A DNA stretch of 64,000 nt, from assembly GCA_031841125.1 (NCBI GenBank), contig CM063112.1, positions 22,222,603 to 22,286,602 on the forward strand. Direction: 5' to 3'. Numbering within the stretch: the first letter of the stretch is position 1; each line of letters begins with the position of its first letter. The stretch is from Acanthococcus lagerstroemiae (taxonomy: Eukaryota > Arthropoda > Insecta > Hemiptera > Eriococcidae). Shown piece after piece: positions 54,290-64,000 of the stretch. The notes beneath the pieces were generated by a model, which saw only the letters and a list, made by a program, of their open reading frames with translations, was not told the origin of the DNA and searched no databases. A program made the position numbers and the translations under genes.

Positions 54290-56570
54290 GTTGAGTTGTA
54301 ACCACTTTCTGGGTCTGTTTAGCAGTGCAGGTCCATGTTTATGCTCCGTAGGTCAGAACGGGGTAACCTATGCTCTCCAAAATCATTATTCTTGATTTAA
54401 GATTTATTTTACCTTCCAGGATTTTTGACTATTCCCAAAAGGCTTTTCATGAATTTGCTCTCCTAATTTTCAGTTCATTTTGTGTTCTGTTTTCTAATAT
54501 CATGGGTTGACCTAAATATTTATACTCCGAAACGAATTCAATTTTGTTATTCTCAATTATTATTTCCTTGAAATGACTTATATTGGTCATAAGTTTGCTT
54601 TTAGAGTAGTTAATAGATAGCCCTACTTTTTCGCTTTCTCTCCTCAAGTCTTCCTCCATCGCAGTGTGTTCCTTCCTGTTTTTTTGCAATCATTACAATG
54701 TCGTCGGCAAACCTTGGATTATTTAGGCATCTACTCTCTCCAAATTTGAAGTTTCCCCCTCTAATTTCTATCCCCTTCCATCCGGTCCAAATTGCGAAAT
54801 ACTTCCTCTAAGACTGCATTGAAAATATTTGGCGATGGTGAATCACCCTATTTAACATCTCTCCTAATCTCAAATTCTTCTTCACACTTTTCTGTCTTGA
54901 TTTTTGCCTCAGATATAGAATAAATTTCACTTAAAGTTTTGATTACCCCAGGGGAACTTCTTGTTTCTCAAGTGTTGACGAAATCACATCATGAAATCAT
55001 GATACGATGAATCGAAGGCTTTATTAAAGTCTACAAACAACACCGCAATATTTCTTTGATACTCTTTTGATTTAATGTTTGAATATGATCCACCGTACTG
55101 AAATTTTTCCGAAAACCTGCCGGTTCTGCCGGTTGTTGAGAGTCCAAGATATTGTAAATGATTCTTTTTAATATTTTCGTGAATGCTTTACAGATTTCCA
55201 ACAACAGACTGATTGGGCGTTGCTTTGGGAAGAGACCCGAGGATAGAATGCAGTTGAAGACTGAAGTCATGGGGATAAACTAGTAAGATTTTCAAAATTT
55301 CATTTTCGGTTGCGTCTGGCCTCGGGGCACGATTGATCTTGAGTGTACTCAATACCTCTTTAACATCACTCTTCTTTATTCGGGGGGGGGGGGGGCTAAG
55401 TAAGTCGTCCCGATGGCTGATGACCCAAATACTGAGATCGGCTGTCCCATTTCTCTCGTACGCGTATAGTTCACGGTAGAATTCAGTTGTCGCCTTGGCA
55501 ATGCCTTCTCTATTGGAGATGATCTTACCACTATTGTTTTTGATTTTTGATAACAGAGGCAGCTACCCTTTGCCAATGATTTATTCGCCTTTCTGGTTGA
55601 CTAAGTCGACTCGATAACAGCTTTGGCCTTCTCTTAGTCAAAGTTATATGCATGATTCCCAATCTTTTTCTTCATTAACTTCTTAATTTCGATTTACTCA
55701 ATTCGTTCTTTTCTTCGACAGTGTAGCTTTTTCTCTAATCTCAGTCTTTTTTGATAAGATCTTTAGTTCCTTTATTAAGTTTATTGTCTGTTTTTATTAA
55801 ATTTTTGGGAGTGCTCAAGTTTTCAGGCACACTTTTGATCGTCTTTTCGAAAAAAATCATAATTAGTTTGGAGGTTTTCAGATTTTCGATTTTTCCAGAT
55901 GACTTGGTCCAAACAATCAGACAAAAGTTTTTCGGCTTCGTGCCTTTTATGAGCTGGGATCATTGTTTTAGACCTATTTTGGAAGCTTTGAAAGGGCGGT
56001 CTAAACTTGCACCCTTTCTAGTATCACATCAGTGGCCGGAGGGACGCTTTGAGGCCGGGCCCCGTGGTCGGATGAAAATTGTAACTTGGAGATGGTCCTG
56101 ACGTCTATCACCATCTCATGTTTGTCTGTTAAAATAAGTGGTCTATCTCGTTCTTGGTAATCCTGTCAAACGATCTCCAAGTCCATTTTTATTGGGTTTT
56201 TGTGGAAAAAGAATTAGCTAGGTTCAGGTTGTCTCCTTTTGAAAAATTTATTAATTCAGTACCATTTTTATTCGTCTTCCTTTTAACTGTTGGGCCCACT
56301 CCAAGGTTAATTGTGTCGTTTGCACCGATTTTAGCATTAAAATCACCCATTACCATATTTACTTTATTTTTTCTGGATGCAAAGCAGCTTTCCTACTTTT
56401 TGTAGAACTCTTTAGTCTCCTGCTTGATGGCGAAAAGTGTGGGGGGCATAAACGTGGATAATTGAAATCGATAACTTTTCTTTCTCGTCCAAGGTAGCCA
56501 CGATTCCTAATCATCTTTAGTATGTATAAAATGGAATTTCGGATGGTGAACGTTTATTCTAAAATTTCTT
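54290..56570 (-). pseudogene. Decayed LINE with endonuclease and reverse-transcriptase remains
   Basis: This is the longest LINE relic. Reading the minus strand, an apurinic-type endonuclease motif MVMGDFNAKIGA lies near 56327-56360 (GDFNA at 56333-56347), then NEIDHLILTDKHEMVIDVRT, and SDH near 56063-56074, the end of the endonuclease domain. A linker leads to the reverse transcriptase with RPISLLLEICKAFTKILKRI and PAGFRKNFSTVDHI (55031-55270). Farther on are YSKSKLMTN and EFVSEYKYLGQPM (54447-54689). Stops and shifts are frequent. A foreign 60-base piece of an R1 3' end sits at 56003-56063. The family seems the same as that of the relics at 1.1-2.7 and 14.8-15.6 kb. Confidence 0.8.
56003..56063 (-). 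pseudogene. Short R1-clade 3'-end fragment inside a LINE relic
   Basis: CACCCTTTCTAGTATCACAT, then CAGTGGCCGGAGGGACGC and TTGAGGCCGGGCCC, align with 40775-40830 and with the reverse complement of 18270-18330. It falls directly after the SDH end of the host relic's endonuclease. Confidence 0.6.
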
Positions 56571-56783
56571 AATTTTCCAAAATTTTATGAAATTTTCCAA
56601 ATTTTGGGATTGAATTTTATCCGTGACTGCATCTTTGCGACCTGTCTTGGAAGGTAGAAACAAAGGTAATACCCTGAAAAAAAAAATTCTCATCACTTGT
56701 TGCGTATCTCGAATATCAAAAAGGCTACAAAATGGAAAGTTGTGTACTTCAAAATTTCTACTCAGATTTTAGAATCCAAAAAC

Positions 56784-57289
56784 CAGGGATGTGAATGAAG
56801 CTGGAAGCAGAAGCCGGAAGCCGGAAGTTTTTATGTATCCTGACTCAAATCGAGAAGCCGGTAGCCGGAAGCCAATTCCAGTCGGAAGCCAGACGCTGGA
56901 AGAGAAGTCTTCTGTTTATCGGCTTCTTTCTGACTTCCAAGTTCCAACTCAGAGTCAGCATTTGGCCTAACTTGTCAGTCATTGTTTATAAGAAAAGAGC
57001 TCTTAAACTCGTTGCTTCAAAGTTTAAATAGATTATTTCATTTAAACTTGTTTTGTGCTTCTTATTATTTTGGAAGAGGGGGAGGGGGGCTTAAAAGATG
57101 CTAGAGGTGAAATAAAGTGAAATTTTGGGAGCTAGAAGTCGGAAGCTGGAAGTTTTTTGAAATAACAGAAGCCAGAAGCCGGAAGTTTTTAAATTACAAA
57201 ATTGAAAGAAGTCAGAAGCTGGAAGCTTTTTAAAATTATGGAAGCCAGAAGCCGGAAGAGAAGTTTTTTCAATAAGCTTCTCATCCCTG
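56784..57289. mobile_element. hAT-like element with GGAAGC minisatellite core, copy 1
   Basis: The ends CAGGGATG and CATCCCTG are inverted. The flanks CCAAAAAC (56776-56783) and CCTAAAAC (57290-57297) match at 7 of 8. The body consists largely of GGAAGCCGGAAGC and GAAGCTGGAAGC variants interspersed with AAGTTTTT. The partial open frame it creates is a by-product. Confidence 0.8.
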
Positions 57290-57612
57290 CCTAAAACTGG
57301 TGTAGCCCATTCAAAGGTAGGAAATTCATTCGGTAAACCATTGATATCCTTTCAGTATTCTACTCGATGATTATCTACGGGAAAAAAATGCTGAATTGAA
57401 ATTGAGGAGCCATATTCCAAACTAAGCTGTTTCCAAAAATCAAATTTTTCAGGAAACATTGAACGTTTTGGGGAAGCTAGTTGTGAGTTCGAAAAACGAT
57501 TCCTGGTTTACAATGTTGGTTATACTGTCACATACAGGGTTGTGAAATGAAAAACTTCAAGAAAGTATCTACCAAATCAAATTTCTACGTAAAAAGCAAA
57601 CAATTATGGGAA

Positions 57613-58080
57613 ATAAGGTGCTGTAGTACGATAAGTATGATGGACTGATAAAAGGGCGACAACTTCCTTGTTATTTATAATGGTGAACTAAGGGAATCGT
57701 TTCTTCTGAGCATCAAATTTACGTTTGTTTGCAATGAATTTGTATATTTCGGTATACCTGTGCTGGAAATGATGGGTTCTACCAGAATGCTTGAATGGTT
57801 TTTAACGGACGTTCCTATTTTCTCGATTTCCTGGAATAAAACCTCTAATGAAATACCGCACAGCGGTGTTAAAAGTTGTGTATCCATAAATGAAAGAACG
57901 GCCTCTCAAATTCGTATTATGAAGACAAATATCGATTTAAATCAAAATAATTGTTGGGTAAGTGAATAAAAGAAACGGACGCTGAATGCATCCACATCAT
58001 TAGATTTTATAGTGTTGTGATAACGAAGTTGTCGCCCTGTTATCAGTTCATCATACCTGTTGTACTACAACGCCTTATGA
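57613..58080. mobile_element. TIR element with 60-bp ends
   Basis: The left end ATAAGGTGCTGTAGTAC and AAAAGGGCGACAACTTCC are matched inversely by GAAGTTGTCGCCCTGTTATC and GTACTACAACGCCTTAT on the right. The arms are about 60 bp and the element about 465 bp. GAA occurs next to both ends, a weak duplication. Overlapping opposite frames inside (57675-57969) have no recognisable domain. Confidence 0.75.
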
Positions 58081-58735
58081 AAATAGCTAACGGATTATTT
58101 TGTGAACAAACTTCGATTACTTAGAACACACTGTGTTAGATACGACATTCGGGCATGTGATTATCAGTGTAGTCGTGTACGTATTATGAAGTACCATAAT
58201 TCATTAACAAGGAGCGAAGGAGCTTCGCTGACAATAAGGCTATTAGAGGGAAGGTTGGTCCACTCGGGTAGGCAACCTGCAACAAATTCTTTCCGTCTCA
58301 CCCGCGCCGAAATTCACTTTGTAAGAAAGTAATGAGAAAATTGCAATGTTTGCTGTAAAGGTTTTTTTTTTTTAACGGTAGCCAATTGTGTGTTATATAC
58401 GGTAAAAATAGTAGAAAAATATGTTGAAGGCATTAATTATGAGTAAAGATCGAAAAAAGGTGTATTCCCATAAGCAGCGTGTGCGAATTTCAATGCAGTG
58501 ATGTCATTGACGTATTTGCGCCTTGCTAAGTGGACCAACCTTCCCTCTGATAGCCTTGACTCGAAGATGGTCGGCTGGAAAAGCGAACCCTTCATTCCCA
58601 TGATGTGCCATTACTATTCAAAGTCAGTTCAGAGCTTCAGACTGCGAAGGTGCAGACTGCAGTCGCATAGCAAAGATCAAGAGGCAACTTTCTCTGAAGG
58701 ACTTGTCTATAAAAATAATGAGAATGACTCCTAAA

Positions 58736-59126
58736 CAGGGATGCGGAAGCCGAACGATACAGCTTCCGCTTCCGGCTTCTAGCCTCCAGTTCTCATCTAG
58801 TTTCTCGCTTCCGACTTCCCCCCTCAGTATATGAACTAATTTCCAAATTTTTTCTCGGCTTCCGGCTTCTAGCTTCCAGCTTCTTTTACTTATTCTCACC
58901 ATTTCACTTTCACTAACCTTTTTTTTTTTTTTTAGGTAAAAAACATAAAAAACAATTTTTATAAAATTGTAAGACGCCGATTGGAAGCTGAAAAACTTTC
59001 AGCTTCCGCTTCCGGCTTCCAGCGTTTAACTCATCCAGCTTCCAACTTCTAGCTTCTTAAAATTATCCTAGAACTGCAAAAACTTACGGCTTCTGACTTC
59101 CAGCTACCGGCTTCGCCCCATCCTTG
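58736..59126. mobile_element. hAT-like element with GGAAGC minisatellite core, copy 2 (inverted)
   Basis: The ends CAGGGATG and CATCCTTG. The flanks CTCCTAAA (58728-58735) and CTCTCAAA (59127-59134) match at 6 of 8. The core is GCTTCCGGCTTC-type repeat, the reverse complement of copy 1. Confidence 0.75.
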
Positions 59127-59173
59127 CTCTCAAATTTGAATGAAATGGATTCGTGGAGCTAGAAAACGTTCTT

Positions 59174-59505
59174 CTAATCTTCTATATTATTTAATTCAAC
59201 TAACTCAGGTGGCATTTTAGGAAATCGTAAATCTTTATCCGCTAAAGACAAAGGAAGAATTTTATTTTGATTCAAATGAGAAATTTTATTTCGATTCAAA
59301 TAACATTCACAATTTAAACAGACATAACGAAGATTATTACCAATACTATCAAAACTTATTAACGGGCATGATTTGTTTGTCATAACTGTGTAATTCAGCA
59401 TTGACATAGAACCACCGAAAAATAATCTACCGCAAATTACACAATCGATGCCTTCGTGCGAAATGGTTGTATCTGCAAAATGACATTTTTCACAGGGGCG
59501 CTAAA
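59174..59505 (-). pseudogene. Probable Helitron-type helicase protein fragment
   Basis: The minus-strand frame is open upstream of its first ATG. It contains two Cys pairs, CEKC and CVICGRLFF, then RYVCLNCECYLNRNKI, and ends with LNQNKILPLSLAD plus a PPELVELN stretch before a stop. The order C-X2-C, then YVC-X2-C, then PPEL.EL resembles the N-terminal region found ahead of the helicase in Helitron-encoded proteins and related DUF6570-type sequences. Only about 110 residues are present and no Rep or helicase motif follows, so this is a fragment. The assignment is from motif order alone. Confidence 0.45.
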
Positions 59506-59697
59506 AGAAAATTTTTAAGATTCCACAAAAATTGAATTATTTTCATGAAAAATAAAAAAGTTTATTTTTTTCAATGTTTCATCTTGTAGAGCATAAAATT
59601 TCCTTTCCAATGATACCACACACTAAAAATCGACCAAAATTTCAGATGCATAGTACAACATGTAGGTCTAAAGACGTACCAAAGAATTTTTCCTAGG

Positions 59698-59835
59698 GCC
59701 TGGGGGGGGGGGGGTGTGAAAGTCCCAACGGATTTAACTCAAAATTCCCAAGTGTCAAAGCAAAAAAAAAAAGCTTTTGACTTGTTGAATTTTCCCAACT
59801 CTACCAAAATTTCCCAACTTTGGCTGACTGAAATT
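59698..59835. repeat. G-tract repeat with TCCCAAC interior
   Basis: A G-run near 59702 is followed by AAAGTCCCAACGGATTTAAC and AAAATTCCCAAGTGTCAA. It is related to 7559-7795 and 42010-42262. Confidence 0.55.
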
Positions 59836-59959
59836 CTCGTTTTGCTTGGTAAATTTGGTGTCTTTGTTGTAGTATTTCTCCTCGATGCTTCTTGTATGTA
59901 ATATATACAGTTTTACATCTAGCGTTCTGAATCACGTTTGCAAACTCTCTGTGCATCAG

Positions 59960-60130
59960 CAGTGGCGTAGCTAGGGGTTTCCCAAGGGGGGGGGGGCACA
60001 ATAAGATTTTCAAGGGAGAAAAAGTCGAAAATTGCGGTATTTTTTAAAAATCGCCGATATTAGAGGACTACACGTCAAAATATTGGAGTGGGGGCACGTG
60101 CCCCCTGTGACCCCCCACACTACGCCATAG
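59960..60130. mobile_element. hAT-type MITE, GCGTAGCC end family, with perfect duplication
   Basis: The ends are CAGTGGCGTAGCTAGG and ACTACGCCATAG. The flanks TGCATCAG (59952-59959 and 60131-60138) are identical. It is 171 bp and has a G run near the left end. Confidence 0.85.
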
Positions 60131-60138
60131 TGCATCAG

Positions 60139-62515
60139 GTAGTAAGGTTTTATCCTGTACTTATTCACGAGCTAATTGTTTATTTGCTACTGGTTCATAT
60201 GCTGTTAGTTCATTTGCTGCATCGCATATTTCCACAGTCACCACAGAGGGGAACGCCGTTGTTTCGTCTTCAGGGGAAGACAGCCACAACGCTAAGGCTT
60301 CATTGCTCGAAACCTAAAACAGAATACCAAAATTACCGTTTTATACTTTCATCATATTTATAAGACATAATTCATATCGCATTATTCTTGGGAAAGTTTA
60401 TGATAAGAGTACTACAGCAATCTATCTCAAAGGAACATGTTTCACTTGATCCAGATTTGATCAGAATTCACAAACAATTCACACATATCATTAGTTAGAG
60501 AATTCACTGAGAAGGCAGGAAAATCCTATATTGTAGACTCGGATGTGCAACATCGCTACTGCGATAAGAAAGTACTGCTTATAAGAAGAATTTCCTACTG
60601 GACACATGTTCTACTTGGTTCGGTTCAAACGAATTGTACACTTATCAAACTGAGAACCCATTTTATACATTAGCAAGCAGCTTAACTTACCTCTTCTAAA
60701 TCCAGGAAGGGTTTCCCTCAATTTTCAAAATCTTTTTCAATAATAAACCGTGCTGGAATCAATAACTTGCTCATCATTATTATTATTACTTTTTTTCATC
60801 TCCTTGGCTCTATACATTGAACATGACGCTCCCACAGTAATGAAGATTAAAAGCAATGAGCACGTCTGAGGTCTAAAAAAGCAGAAGAAAAAAAAAATGA
60901 AAAGAAAAAAGAAGTGATTGCATGAGGTTTGTCACCGACCCTAATAAAATCGAAATTGTTGCTTATAATTATTTTTTATTATAAGCAACTAATTAATTTC
61001 CCCAGAATAAGGCGCCACTGAAATTAACTGTGAATCAGATCAATATCCGATCATCTGAATATGATATGAAAAATAGAGAAAGATAAATTAGCAGTTTTTG
61101 TTTTCTGTCTCTCTCTACACCACTTTACCGAGGGTAAGCGTTCCGGAGGCGCCACTGAACTGAACTGTGACTCATCTGAACTGGAAAGAGAAAAAGAAAG
61201 AAATAGTCATTGCAATAGGCTCGGCTAGTAGTAGCCGACCCTAAAAGGTGAAAAATTGTTGTTTTTTCCGGGGGGGGAGGGGGTAGCTTGGTTTGGAACA
61301 GGGGTCCTCAATTGATAACCAGATTCGCAGTGAACGTTCGATATTTTTCAAATATTGAAGACTTGTAGCCTCTTTAATCTTCAGTATAGGCCATACATGT
61401 CCTTTTGTGCTCCTCCCGCCAAACACTACCATCATCTCTACATGTTTTTGGAATGTTTTCATAGTTCATTTTTCGTTCTTAATTCTTGACTGCCTGTTCG
61501 TATATTGATGACTCCAAGCCCACGGAATGCAGTTAACTACCGACAGTTTTTGATAGAGGTTGAAAGAGCAAAAACGGATACCTATACTCGGTGACCTAGC
61601 TACATTCTAACTGCTCTCTCTAACGTCTGACAATTTAGAGCAAGTTCGGCGCTGAAAATGAAATCATCTAAAACCAGACAGAGAAGATCGGTATCGGATT
61701 TCAAGGGCGGTAATACGCAATTAAACGTCCCGTGAACCGAAGCTGAAATTCCGTGGACTTGTACAGTGGGCACAAAAAAACCTTCTTCGATTACAGGCCA
61801 TCGCCGGGCATATATTGTTCTGCATTTACCTTCGAAGCCGAGAACGTCCATTACTTAGTACCTACATACTGACACAATAGGTACATTGAAACGTGTTCTA
61901 CCAGCAGACAAATTATCCCTCGTTTTTTTCGTGATTAACGACCCCGATAATGAATCGTTTTGAGGGCCCAAAAACACAACGAAAGCGCTCTTTTAATCGA
62001 GGATTAATCTACGACAAATTATTCTATGAAATGTGTTTTTACGCTTTTAATACCTACATACCTACATTTTGATGGTTTATGGTCATACCGGCGTCCTTCA
62101 AACGTCCTCGCTCCATTAGAACGAGAGAGACTCCGAAGCCTAAATACAAATTAACGATTACATCATTTTGTGGGCTTTTACAAATTTTTTTTCATTTCGC
62201 GGTTGGGTGACCAGAATTTGAACTTCTGTCTCGAGTCGATGACGTGTTCAACGTTTCAATAAAAGCAGGTTTATAGCGCTGATGGGACGTGCAATGTCCA
62301 TTTCCTCTTAAATTACCTTATTATACGGTTTCCGTAAATATAGAAGAGGTTGGGCCCACGTTAAACGCTTTTTCAAGGCGACACGTCAGAAAATTTATAA
62401 ATTTTTCGCCCGAAGGTGGGTTTGTGACAAGTAAAGGTTGAATGGTGAGATATGAGGAATGGATAATCTGTTCAAAAAAGTTAGATACCCAGCACGTATC
62501 CCCCTAATGAGCTAC
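60139..62515. other. Anonymous sequence with minor repeats
   Basis: A short perfect hairpin, TTGCTTATAAT with its complement around a T-rich loop, is near 60959-60990. GGCGCCACTGAA with A/C TTAACTGTGA-like text occurs twice (61010 and 61145). A G run is near 61269. No gene is supported; the frames at 61600 and 61241 are not recognisable. Confidence 0.35.
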
Positions 62516-62530
62516 AGGTCAAAAACTGAT

Positions 62531-62737
62531 GAGGGGTCTGGTTGGCCGAGTGGATAGCATGTTCGTCTCGGAATCCGAAGATCCCGGGTTCGGGCCCACG
62601 TAGCAACTCGCCAGATTTCGACGTAGGCCGGTTTTTCGGCCAGAAGGGAAGAGAGCTGAGACAGCCCGAACATCTCTGAAGTAATGCTCGAAAGGGCGGA
62701 TTCCAGGGCTCGGGTTGAGAGCAAATTAGAAAAAGAG
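62531..62737 (+). mobile_element. tRNA-derived SINE, copy 3 (perfect duplication)
   Basis: It has the A box TGGCCGAGTGG, the B box GGTTCGGGCCC, the family body and the end ATTAGAAAAAGAG. The flanks AGGTCAAAAACTGAT (62516-62530 and 62738-62752) are identical over 15 bases, so the insertion is recent compared with copies 1 and 2. Confidence 0.92.
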
Positions 62738-63068
62738 AGGTCAAAAACTGATAATCACTTCCGAGTTGTGTTTTCTGCAACTTCTACAATATTTTCCTTT
62801 TTTCTCTCTGTCTCTTTTTCTCTTTTCCCGAATTTCCTTCCTTTTTTCCATTGTGTTTTTGTACAAAAATCTGTTACCCCTCGAAATCTGGCGCGCTAGG
62901 CACTTGCCTAATGTGCCTATTGGGAAATCCATCGCTGGCCATTAGTACCGATGAGATACGAGCTTGAAATACTATTGATCACTGTTTCTGGTCACCTTCG
63001 ATCTCGAACTTTATCTGCAAAGTGAAAGTTCGTCATGTTGAGTGATTTAAGTAAGCTTAAGTGACATT

Positions 63069-63632
63069 GAAATGGGTCACTTCAACAATGTTGTAACCGA
63101 TAAAAAAAATAAATTTTTCAGTAGAACCTAAAATGTTGTGAACAAGCTGATGGATTTTTTTTTTTTAACGAACAATAGTGTAATCGTGTTTGCCGCACCC
63201 ATAGAAGCTAGCATGTAATAAATTTCAGCCATATTAAAAACCTTACTCCAAGCAAGACTCAAATATGTGTAAAAATTTTGGGCAACAACGTTGTAACCAG
63301 TGGTTGGTTAGAACGTTGTTGCTCAATTGTCCCGCAAACAAGGGAGTGGGTGGATGGCAAATTTTGGGCAAACATGAACCTTTTCCAGTCTTGTTACCTC
63401 TTTAATCATTTTTGCAAAATAGAAGCAACGTAGGTGACCTAAAAATTTAAAAAGCAAGGCATGAAAAATTTTATATATTAGAAGAAAAAAAACGAAAAAA
63501 TACTCATATAAAAACCTTTGGCGAAGGGAAAAATAGTCCCTACAACGCATATTGGTGTTTACAACATTATGGCATCAAAAAAATCTCCATTTTGAAGAAA
63601 TTGTCGGTTACAACGTTGTTGAGACCCATTCA
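63069..63632. mobile_element. TIR element with AACGTTGTAACC ends
   Basis: The left end GAAATGGGTCACTTCAACAATGTT-like text (63069-63100) and the right end CGGTTACAACGTTGTTGAGA plus CCCATTC (63604-63632) are inverted. An internal third copy, AACGTTGTAACCAGTGG, is near 63289. It is about 565 bp and non-coding. Confidence 0.65.
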
Positions 63633-64000
63633 TTTATTGGTCAGATTTTTAGGACGGTCATATCTCAAGCTCTAATTACACGGGGGGGGGGGGGAGTTGA
63701 TCTTTTTGAATCGATGGACACTTTCATCCTCCCTCTACAACATATGGCAAGATGGCGATGCTATCACCCTCATAAAAGCCAAAATTTGGCAACTGTTGCC
63801 AATTATTGGTCTGTAGAATTTTCTATTTTTAATCATAGCATATGGTAGTGCATGCCATCAGGAATGAGTGTCAAGCTCAAGTGCTATTTATTTCTGCGAA
63901 TTTTTTTGCTAATTTGCCAATTATTGGTCGACCAATGTTTGGCACAATCTGAAAAAAATTGACAGAATGAAAAGAAGAAAGTGAAATTCAATTTATTTAT
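63633..64000. other. Anonymous sequence to the window end
   Basis: It includes a G13 run near 63681. GCCAATTATTGGTC occurs twice (63797 and 63915), a small duplication. No gene. Confidence 0.35.

Overview
This is a stretch of eukaryotic nuclear DNA, almost certainly from an arthropod and most likely an insect. It is moderately AT-rich. It holds one spliced gene of insect cuticle-protein style, a tRNA-derived SINE family, non-LTR retrotransposon copies of several clades and many short inverted-repeat DNA elements. There are no operons, no bacterial genes, and no functional tRNA or rRNA that I can recognise. I could not settle the order. A hemimetabolous insect is a guess from the overall TE style only.

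Layout. 1-2.7 kb: anonymous DNA, then a decayed LINE on the minus strand. 2.9-9.6 kb: a minus-strand gene in three exons (9562-9588, 8107-8254, 2924-3519). It encodes a secreted protein of about 256 residues, rich in Gly and Tyr, and its introns carry a SINE, a MITE, a foldback element and a tandem array. 10-12.2 kb: foldback elements, a 117-bp tandem repeat and two nested palindromic elements. 12.2-14.7 kb: mostly anonymous sequence. 14.8-16.2 kb: a LINE relic and a hAT-type MITE with a perfect 8-bp duplication. 17-25 kb: satellite land, with AGACT-rich degenerate repeats, a six-copy array of about 300 bp, and a three-copy array of about 500 bp whose middle copy carries three insertions.

27.1-31.2 kb is the most striking locus. 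A 5'-truncated R1-clade LINE with a 593-codon open frame is flanked by 945- and 948-bp direct repeats that differ, as far as I can see, only in the length of two homopolymers. This looks like an exceptionally long target-site duplication, unless it is an assembly artefact. 31.2-37.5 kb: AGTCT-rich sequence, a CpG-rich anonymous stretch, short duplications, a purine-rich tract and a second SINE. 37.5-38.9 kb: a large palindrome built of minisatellite units. 39-44.1 kb: LINE relics, one split by an R1-like insertion. 44.3-46.5 kb: a 5'-truncated Jockey-type LINE with an intact 674-codon reverse-transcriptase frame and a poly(A) tail. 47.7-49.1 and 53.7-56.6 kb: more LINE relics, the last keeping an endonuclease motif. 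49.9-51.1 kb: a 1.2-kb hAT-like non-autonomous element. 56.8-59.5 kb: two hAT-like elements filled with a GGAAGC minisatellite, another TIR element between them, and a probable Helitron-type protein relic. 60-64 kb: a MITE, a SINE with a perfect 15-bp duplication, and a TIR element.

Nothing here forms a pathway. The cuticle-like gene is the only convincing host gene. The rest records layers of transposition, with several internal empty sites that allow insertions to be dated relative to each other.
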